Shown here in pieces: positions 6,273 through 13,500 of a stretch of DNA of 32,183 nucleotides (position 1 is the stretch's first letter; each line of letters opens with the position of its first letter). Made by a program: the position numbers and the translations under genes. The stretch spans positions 1-32,183 of the forward strand of contig NZ_JAKLJH010000007.1 in the NCBI RefSeq assembly GCF_023151265.1, written 5' to 3'. The DNA is from Flavobacterium sp. Lineage in GTDB: Bacteria; Bacteroidota; Bacteroidia; Flavobacteriales; Flavobacteriaceae. A model generated the notes under the pieces. The model ran no database searches and had not been told where the DNA came from. It was given only the letters and a program-made list of their open reading frames with translations.

Positions 6273-7649
6273 ATGTTTTCATTTTCATTTAAAAATAGAA
6301 TTGCTTTTAACTACATTGTGAGTGGTTCTGTTTTTATTGCAATCGTTTTTCTTTTTATCTTTCATATTGTAAAATATAGTGTTAATGATCATATTAACGA
6401 AGAAGTTAAAGAAGAATTAACAAAGCATTTAGATGATGTTTCAACTGATGAAAATGATACTTTTTTTATTCAAGTTGACCAATGGCGAGCTCGTGAACAC
6501 AATTCAATAAATGTAAATCCGGTTTTTGTAGAATTCTATGACATCAATAAAAAAATCATTGATAAATCACCAAATTTAAAAAATGCTGATTTAAAGTTAT
6601 TTGACACTTCACAAAATGATATTTTTGTAAATTCTGAACTTAATAAAATTCCTATTAGACAAATTCAAACACCTATTATCAATAATAATAAAGTTGTTGG
6701 ATTTTTAGTTGTAGCCATGTCAATGGAAGATTTTGAAATTGTTTTGATATTAAAAAATATCCTCTTGATTACGTTTCCACTAATCCTGATTTTACTATTC
6801 TTAATAGCTCGTTTTTTTGCTGGTAGAAGCATAAAACCAGTTCAAACTATTATCGAAACTTCGAGTCAAATCACTAAAGATAATTTAAAAACGCGAATTC
6901 CGTTACCTCAAAATAAAGATGAATTATACGTTTTATCCGAAAATATCAACAATCTTTTAAATCGAATTGAAAACGCTGTTGATAGAGAAAAACAATTCAC
7001 TTCTGATGCTTCGCATGAATTAAGAACGCCATTAGCCGTAATGAAAGGAACGATGGAAGTTTTAATTCGAAAGCCAAGAAACCAACAAGAATATGAGGAG
7101 AAAATTCAATTCTGTATTTCGGAAGTCGATCGATTAAATCACATGGTAGATCAATTGTTACTTTTGGCTCGATTTGAAAATCAAAAACAAAACGTAAAGC
7201 AAGAATCGATTTACTTGAATGCTTTAATTTTAGATAATTTAACTCGTTTTTCAGACAAAATAGAAAGTAAAAAACTCAAAATAAAAGCTGATTTTTCAGA
7301 TGATTATTATATTCAATCCGATAATTATTTGGTTTCTATTATTTTTAGTAATTTGATTTCTAATGCGATTAAATATTCTCATGATAACGGGAAAATTGTT
7401 TTACAATTAGAGAAAACTCCAACGGAAATCATCTTTACCGTTTCTGATAATGGAGTTGGAATTTCAGAACAAGATTTGAATAAAATTTTTAATTCTTTTT
7501 ATCGTTCCGATGTTTCCAATCATCCTGAAATCAAAGGAACTGGGATTGGTCTTTCAATTGTAAAGCGTTTATGTGATTTACTTAATGTAGGGATAATGGT
7601 AAACAGTAAATTGAACGAAGGCACTAGTTTTATTCTTAAATTTAATTAA
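6273..7649 (+). CDS. Membrane sensor histidine kinase
   Basis: 458 residues. It has TM1 (about 13-32), a periplasmic sensor loop (about 33-155), TM2 (about 158-182) and HAMP (about 183-236). HisKA carries the phospho-acceptor H248 (DASHELRTPLAVMKG). HATPase_c shows the N box (NLISNAIKYS, N364), G1 (DNGVGIS, 392-398) and G2 (GTGIGLSIV, 422-430). All catalytic motifs are intact. It is the partner of the regulator at 4719-5384, with the CDF gene between them. The sensor loop has acidic stretches (EEVKEELTKHLDD, STDENDT) that could bind cations, but the ligand is unknown. A response-regulator-type repeat begins 3 bp after its stop, marking the next transcription unit. Confidence 0.93.
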   Translation: MFSFSFKNRIAFNYIVSGSVFIAIVFLFIFHIVKYSVNDHINEEVKEELTKHLDDVSTDENDTFFIQVDQWRAREHNSINVNPVFVEFYDINKKIIDKSPNLKNADLKLFDTSQNDIFVNSELNKIPIRQIQTPIINNNKVVGFLVVAMSMEDFEIVLILKNILLITFPLILILLFLIARFFAGRSIKPVQTIIETSSQITKDNLKTRIPLPQNKDELYVLSENINNLLNRIENAVDREKQFTSDASHELRTPLAVMKGTMEVLIRKPRNQQEYEEKIQFCISEVDRLNHMVDQLLLLARFENQKQNVKQESIYLNALILDNLTRFSDKIESKKLKIKADFSDDYYIQSDNYLVSIIFSNLISNAIKYSHDNGKIVLQLEKTPTEIIFTVSDNGVGISEQDLNKIFNSFYRSDVSNHPEIKGTGIGLSIVKRLCDLLNVGIMVNSKLNEGTSFILKFN

Positions 7650-7651
7650 AT

Positions 7652-7679
7652 CTTAATTTTCTATTAAGTAATCCTTAAG
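7652..7679 (+). promoter_or_regulatory. Triple 11-bp direct repeat, response-regulator box upstream of dgkA
   Basis: CTTAAT (7652-7657), ATTAAG (7663-7668) and CTTAAG (7674-7679) are each separated by exactly 5 bp. The last two form ATTAAG-N5-CTTAAG, the same arrangement as at 10052-10068, and resemble the enterobacterial PmrA box (YTTAAG-N5-YTTAAG). The array ends 21 bp before the TACATTTG -7 box. It is a likely binding site for the OmpR-type regulator at 4719-5384. Confidence 0.65.
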
Positions 7680-7700
7680 CATTTTTGGACGTTGAACCAA

Positions 7701-7708
7701 TACATTTG
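7701..7708 (+). promoter_or_regulatory. -7 promoter element TACATTTG for dgkA-ltaS
   Basis: An exact TAnnTTTG match 15 bp before ATG 7724 and 21 bp after the last half-site of the regulator box. Confidence 0.55.
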
Positions 7709-7723
7709 ATTAAATTTTAATTT

Positions 7724-8080
7724 ATGAAATCATTTGTGTTTGGACGATTAAAGAGTCTCAAATTTGCTTTGTATGGAATGTTTTTATTGATAAAAACAGA
7801 ACACGCTATAATCACACAAACAATTATTTCACTACTATTAATTGCTTTTGGCTTGTATGTTGGATTATCCAAATCAGATTGGATTGTTCAATTATTTTGT
7901 ATTGCATTTATTTTAGCAATAGAAAGTCTAAACACTGCAGTAGAAAAAATATGTGATTTTATTCATCCAGATTATCATCACAAAATAGGATTTATTAAAG
8001 ATATTGCCGCTGGAGCTGTTTCTTTTGCTGTTCTAATTTCTATAGTTATTCTTTCAATTACTTATTATTCTTACTTGTAG
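7724..8080 (+). CDS. dgkA: Diacylglycerol/undecaprenol kinase (DgkA family)
   Basis: 118 residues with three membrane helices (about 30-47, 53-75, 94-116), the standard size of this family. Conserved features are E26 near the first helix, the signature AIESLNTAVEKICD (66-79, with E67, N70 and E74) and KDIAAGAV (92-99). The enzyme phosphorylates diacylglycerol, or undecaprenol in some lineages, in the inner membrane. It is followed after 2 bp by an LtaS-type enzyme, whose transfer of a phospholipid head group would release diacylglycerol; DgkA would recycle it to phosphatidate. The upstream repeat and -7 box suggest control by the adjacent two-component system. Confidence 0.92.
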   Translation: MKSFVFGRLKSLKFALYGMFLLIKTEHAIITQTIISLLLIAFGLYVGLSKSDWIVQLFCIAFILAIESLNTAVEKICDFIHPDYHHKIGFIKDIAAGAVSFAVLISIVILSITYYSYL

Positions 8081-8082
8081 TT

Positions 8083-10050
8083 ATGAATCTTAAATTATTA
8101 TATAATCGTTATTTAGTTGCTATCTATTTTTTTATAGGTTATATAGTTTTATCAACTATTGTTAGAACAATATTAGCAACAATGTCAATTGATAAATTAG
8201 AATTATCAATCTATTCAGTCTTCAAGATTTTTGGGAAAGGTTTCATCTTTGATATTGCTGTAGGTTTATCATTTTTATTTATCTATATCGTTTATTTAAC
8301 GCTACTACCTTCATCATGGATTGGAAAAAAAATAGATATTATTACCAATTATTCTATTCTTTCTTTGTCATTTTTTGTTGTTTTATTCTCTTTTTTTGCA
8401 GAGTTTCCTTTTTGGGATGAATTCAATACAAGATTTAATTTTATTGCGGTTGATTATTTAATTTATACGTATGAGGTTATAGAAAATATTAATCAATCTT
8501 ATCCTTTACCAATAATAATTTTGGTTTTACTAAGTTGTATTTTAATTATATTTTATTTGCTAAATAAGAACGAAATATTCAAAACAGCATTCAGTTCAAA
8601 ACCAAAATTTTCAAACCGAATTGCAATCTTATTTGTTTACTTACTATTAGTTGTCAGTCTATTTTCAATTTTAGATAATAAAAAAGCTGAATGGAGCTCA
8701 AATACTTATGAAAATGAATTATCTAAAAATGGAGTTTTTTCTTTTTTTGCTGCTTTTCGCTCAAACGAATTAGACTATGATTTATTTTATCCAAAATTGG
8801 ATAAAAAGTTGGCTTACAAAATTGTAAAATCTAATTTATTAGCATCAGATGAGAATTTTAGTTCTACAAATTATGATGACATTTCAAGATATATATACGG
8901 AACTAAAGAAGTAAAACCTAATATAATTTTAATTTGTATCGAAAGCTTTAGTGCTGATTATTTAAAAGAATTTGGAAATTCAGAGAACTTAACTACTAAT
9001 GTAAATCAATTAGCTAATGAAGGTGTTTTTTTCAAAAATATGTATGCAACTGGAACAAGAACGGTTCGTGGCATGGAAGCTTTAACACTATGTGTTCCAC
9101 CAACGCCAGGAAATAGTATCGTAAGAAGACAAAGCAATAACAGTTTATTTTCTATTGCCACTGTTTTAAAACAAAAAGGCTATCAACTCGATTTTATTTA
9201 CGGAGGCGATGGTTACTTTGATAACATGAATACGTTTTTCGGAGGTCAAGGATTTAATATAATTGATAGAGATAGAGGAAATCCATTATCTGATGAGATT
9301 AGTACAACAAGAACAACTATTCCAGATAGTGAAGTAACTTTTGAAAACGCTTGGGGAATTTGTGATGAAGACATTTACAAGCAATCTTTAAAAAAAGCCG
9401 ATTTAGAATCTAATTCAAATCAACCTTTTTTTCAATTTATAATGACAACTTCTAATCATAAGCCATATAGTTTTCCTAATAATAAAATTGATTTAAAACA
9501 AGGAACTAGAGAAGCAGCAGTAAAATATACTGATTTTGCATTAGGACAATTCATAAAACAAGCAAAAACAAAAAAATGGTTTTCAAATACTGTTTTTGTT
9601 ATTGTGGCAGATCATTGTGCTAGTAGTGCAGGTAAATGGGAAATAAATGTAGATAAACATCACATTCCAGCTATTATTTATAATTTGAATACAAAAAATC
9701 AAAAGATTGATAAATTAGTTTCGCAAATTGATTTAATACCAACACTTTTTGGTTACTTTAACTGGAATTATACTTCAAGTTTTTTCGGTAAGGATATTTC
9801 AAAGATGAAAACTTCTGATGAAAGAGCATTTTTAGGAAATTACAGAACCTTAGGCTTGTTAGAAGGGACTACTTTTACTGAAATTAACGACCGAAAAAAA
9901 GTAAATCAATATCAATGGAATTCAAATAATAAAACTCTAGAACTACAGCATTTCAGAAATAATTCCTTAAAAAATAAAACTATTTCTTATTATCAAATAG
10001 CGAGTGAACGATTCAAAAATGGAAAAATGAAAGTTAAATTGATTAACTAA
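8083..10050 (+). CDS. LtaS-type membrane phosphotransferase (alkaline phosphatase fold)
   Basis: 655 residues. Five hydrophobic segments lie in the first 200 residues (about 10-30, 52-74, 88-107, 141-160, 178-197). A periplasmic sulfatase/LTA-synthase domain follows at about 275-595. Active-site features are E287 (IILICIESFSADY), a nucleophilic Thr at about 327 (TGTRTVRGMEAL), H459 (TTSNHKPY) and D510/H511 (VIVADHC). Members move phosphoglycerol or phosphoethanolamine from phospholipids onto envelope polymers or glycans. Gram-negative bacteria lack classical lipoteichoic acid, so the acceptor here is unknown. The link to dgkA and a two-component system recalls eptA-dgkA regulation in enterobacteria. 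The gene ends just before another regulator box. Confidence 0.88.
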   Translation: MNLKLLYNRYLVAIYFFIGYIVLSTIVRTILATMSIDKLELSIYSVFKIFGKGFIFDIAVGLSFLFIYIVYLTLLPSSWIGKKIDIITNYSILSLSFFVVLFSFFAEFPFWDEFNTRFNFIAVDYLIYTYEVIENINQSYPLPIIILVLLSCILIIFYLLNKNEIFKTAFSSKPKFSNRIAILFVYLLLVVSLFSILDNKKAEWSSNTYENELSKNGVFSFFAAFRSNELDYDLFYPKLDKKLAYKIVKSNLLASDENFSSTNYDDISRYIYGTKEVKPNIILICIESFSADYLKEFGNSENLTTNVNQLANEGVFFKNMYATGTRTVRGMEALTLCVPPTPGNSIVRRQSNNSLFSIATVLKQKGYQLDFIYGGDGYFDNMNTFFGGQGFNIIDRDRGNPLSDEISTTRTTIPDSEVTFENAWGICDEDIYKQSLKKADLESNSNQPFFQFIMTTSNHKPYSFPNNKIDLKQGTREAAVKYTDFALGQFIKQAKTKKWFSNTVFVIVADHCASSAGKWEINVDKHHIPAIIYNLNTKNQKIDKLVSQIDLIPTLFGYFNWNYTSSFFGKDISKMKTSDERAFLGNYRTLGLLEGTTFTEINDRKKVNQYQWNSNNKTLELQHFRNNSLKNKTISYYQIASERFKNGKMKVKLIN

Positions 10051-10051
10051 C

Positions 10052-10068
10052 ATTAAGTAGTTCTTAAG
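10052..10068 (+). promoter_or_regulatory. Direct repeat ATTAAG-N5-CTTAAG, response-regulator box upstream of the efflux operon
   Basis: ATTAAG (10052-10057) and CTTAAG (10063-10068) match the two promoter-proximal half-sites before dgkA and end the same 21 bp before a TAnnTTTG box. The shared sequence and identical distance make chance unlikely. The regulator at 4719-5384 is the natural candidate. Confidence 0.65.
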
Positions 10069-10089
10069 AAATACAACACTTTTATTCTT

Positions 10090-10097
10090 TACCTTTG
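10090..10097 (+). promoter_or_regulatory. -7 promoter element TACCTTTG for the RND efflux operon
   Basis: An exact TAnnTTTG match. Transcription would start at about 10102-10105, so the in-frame ATG at 10100 cannot be used and ATG 10124 is the gene start. Confidence 0.55.
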
Positions 10098-10123
10098 TAA
10101 TGTATTTTGATAATTCGATTAAA

Positions 10124-10501
10124 ATGAACAAGCTAATTGCTCTTTTTCTAATTTCAGTATTTATGTGTGCTAACACATCGATAGGTCAATTATTGAAAAT
10201 TCCGAATTTAATCGAACATTACATTGAACACAAAAATGAGTTGATTCCAACGTCAATTTCTTTTATTGATTTTTTGGAATCGCATTATTCCAAAAACGCA
10301 GAAAACAACCCAGAAGAGCATCAAGATTTGCCTTTTAAAACTTTTGAAATTGCATCAACGGTTTTCTTATTGGTAAACAATACTAATTTTCAAATTCAGC
10401 CTGTAAAAGCTGTAATTTCCAGTAAGCAGAAGTTTTTTTACCACCAGTCTTTCAAATCACATTTGATAACTACTATTTGGTTACCCCCTAAAATAGCCTA
10501 A
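10124..10501 (+). CDS. Small exported protein preceding CzcA, unknown function
   Basis: 125 residues from MNKLIALFLISVFMC. A signal peptide (about 1-21, ending ANTSIGQ) directs it to the periplasm. The mature part has HYIEHKNE (about 32-39, two His), SFIDFLESHY, a central acidic stretch and DLPFKTFE, and ends in a hydrophobic block with IWLPPKIA. I recall similar small proteins (HYxEH, LPFK, final W-x-PP) just upstream of heavy-metal RND genes in other Bacteroidota, without a known role. A periplasmic metal-binding accessory is plausible. ATG 10124 is preferred to 10100, which is only three bases from the -7 box and would spoil the signal peptide. Confidence 0.75.
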   Translation: MNKLIALFLISVFMCANTSIGQLLKIPNLIEHYIEHKNELIPTSISFIDFLESHYSKNAENNPEEHQDLPFKTFEIASTVFLLVNNTNFQIQPVKAVISSKQKFFYHQSFKSHLITTIWLPPKIA

Positions 10502-10540
10502 CATTTTTTGTAAATAATCATTTTTAATGATGCTAATGTG

Positions 10541-10561
10541 TTTATCGGTTTGTCCGATAAA
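10541..10561. promoter_or_regulatory. Perfect 8-bp inverted repeat upstream of czcA
   Basis: TTTATCGG (10541-10548) and CCGATAAA (10554-10561) are exact reverse complements separated by TTTGT, 30 bp before the czcA start codon. A run of T residues does not follow, so it is not a standard terminator. It could be an operator for a second regulator or an mRNA hairpin setting expression between the small protein and the pump. Confidence 0.45.
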
Positions 10562-10590
10562 TGCTATTCGTTTATTATAATTTTAATAAA

Positions 10591-13500
10591 ATGTTAGAAA
10601 AAATAATTGCTTTAAGTTTACGAAACAAACTAATTGTACTCCTTTTTACACTTGGAGTCTTTGGTTACGGAATATTTTCGGTATTCCAAATATCTATTGG
10701 TGCTGTTCCTGATATTACCAATAATCAAGTACAAGTTATCACTACTTCTCGAAATCTTTCCACACAAGATATCGAACAATATATCACGTATCCCGTGGAA
10801 TTAGAAATGGCGAATTTACCTGGTGTAAAAGAAATTCGTTCAATTTCAAAATTTGGTTTATCTGTAGTAACCATCGTTTTTGAAGAAGACATGGGAACAT
10901 ATTTACCAAGACAATTAATTGCTGAAAAAATCAAAACCGCTACAGAGAAAATTCCACAAGGTTTTGGTACTCCTGAAATGGGACCAATAACAACAGGTTT
11001 AGGAGAAGTGTATCAATACACCTTAGAAGTTAAACCTGAATTCAAAGATCGCTATACGATTACCGATTTACGAACTATTCAAGATTGGGTAGTAAAACGT
11101 CAATTATCTGGAATAAAAGGGGTTGTAGAAATCAATACTTGGGGTGGCTATTTAAAACAATACGAAATTGCCATTCATTCTTCGAGTTTGAAAGCGATGA
11201 ATATTTCGGTTAACGAACTTTTTGAAGCAATTGAGAAAAACAACAGCATTGCAGGCGGTTCTTACATTGAAAAAACCAATCAAAGTTATTTTATTCGTGG
11301 TGAAGGTCGAGTAACAAAACTAGAAGATATTGAAAACATTGTCGTTAAAAATGTAAACGGAAATCCGGTTTACGTTAAGAATATTGCACAAGTAAAATTT
11401 GGTCACGCCAATCGTTTTGGAGCCATCACAGGAAATGGAGAAGGAGAGAAGGTTTTAGGTCAAGTGATGATGCTAAAAGGAGCCAATTCCAAACAAGTAA
11501 TTGACGACGTAAAACATCGAGTAACAGAAATCGAGAAAACCTTGCCAGAAGGCGTTCATATCAACGGATTTTTAGAACGAAGCGAATTAGTAGGCAAAAC
11601 GACTTTCACAGTAGCCGAAAACTTAATTTTGGGTTGTTTGATTGTTATTTTCGTAGTAGTTCTTTTACTAGGAAACTGGCGTTCAGGATTGGTTGTAGCT
11701 TCTGTAATTCCGCTATGTTTGTTGTTTGCCATTTCGTTCATGAATATTCTTAAAATCGATGCGAACTTAATGAGTTTAGGTGCTATCGACTTTGGAATTA
11801 TCATTGATGGTGCGGTAATTATTGTCGAATTTATAGCCTTTCAAATTGCTTCAAAATCAAATCAATTAGTCGGATTAACTAAAAAAGAACGTCAAGACGA
11901 AATTGATCAAATTACTTATAAAAGTGCTTCAAAAATGATGAATTCGGCTATCTTCGGACAGTTGATTATCTTAATCGTTTTCATTCCAATATTGTCGCTC
12001 TCTGGAGTAGAAGGAAAAATGTTCAAACCTATGGCAATGACGTTTAGTTTTGCTTTAGTTGGAGCGATGTTATTCTGTTTTACCTATGTTCCTGTAGTTT
12101 CTTCCATATTTTTAAAACCTAGAGAAGAAAATCCAAATTCGTTTTCCAATCGTTTGATTAATAAATTGAATTCTTGGTATTTACCTGTTATTACTTGGGC
12201 TTTGGATAACACTAAAAAAGTAATTTATGGCGCTGCAGGATTATTAGTTTTAGCAGTTGGTATATTTAGTACAATGGGAGGCGAATTCATCCCCACATTA
12301 GACGAAGGAGATTTCGTAATTCAACCCGTTTTAAAAACAGGAACTTCATTAACCAAAACCATTGAAACCACTACAAAAATTGAAGCTATCATTCTAAAGA
12401 ATTTCCCTGAAGTTTCTCAAGTTGTTAGTAGAATTGGTGCAGCCGAAGTGCCAACAGATCCTATGAGTATGGAAGAAAGTGATGTGATTGTAAAACTAAA
12501 ACCAAAATCGGAATGGGTTTCAGCGGAAACAAAAGACGAATTAGCAGATAAAATTAAAGCAGCCATTGAGAAAAAAATTCCGAATATGGAAGTAGAATTT
12601 ACACAACCTATCGAAATGCGATTCAATGAGTTAATCTCAGGTTCACGTTCTGATGTGGCGATTAAAATTTTCGGAGAAGATTTAGATATTTTAGCTAAAA
12701 AAGCACATGAAATTGAAAAAGCAATTAAAAATGTGGAAGGCGCTTCGGATATTATCATTGAAAAAACAGAAGGCTTACCTCAAATGTTTGTGCAATACGA
12801 TAGAAGTAAAATCGCCCAATTCGGTTTAAATATTGCCGATTTGAATGACATGATTGCTCTAGGTTTTGCAGGAAAAACAGCCGGGAATGTATTTGAAGGG
12901 GAAAAACGTTTTGATTTGGTAGTTCGTTTAGATGAAAGCAATCGTAAAAACTTGGAAGACTTACAAAATCTTTATGTTACCACTCCAAACGGCGAACAAA
13001 TTCCATTGCGAGAATTAGCAAAAATAGAATATACCGAAGGTCCAGCTAAAATTTCAAGAGATAATACCAATCGAAGAATTGTAGTAGGAATCAACGTTCG
13101 TAACCGAGATTTACAAAGTGTTGTAGATGATGTGAAGCAAATAATTGAAACCAAAATCGATTTACCAGATGGCTATCGAGTAGCGTATGGAGGACAATTT
13201 GAAAACCTTCAAAGTGCAAAAGCGCGTTTAATGATTGCAGTTCCAATTGCTTTATTTTTAATTTTTGTATTGTTACATTTCGCCTTTGGTTCAGTAAAAG
13301 AAGCGTTGATGGTATATTCCGCAATTCCATTATCTGCTGTTGGAGGAATTTTATTCTTGTGGATACGCGATTTACCCTTTAGTATTTCGGCAGGTGTTGG
13401 ATTTATTGCACTTTTTGGAATTGCAGTATTAAATGGAATCGTCTTAATAGAACATTTCAAAGAATTAAAACATCAAGGCATGACCAATATGAACGAACTC

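Noticed and set aside
10517..10531. Small hairpin ATCATT-TTT-AATGAT before czcA as a terminator
   Set aside because: The stem is only six AT-rich pairs with no T tract; too weak to call.
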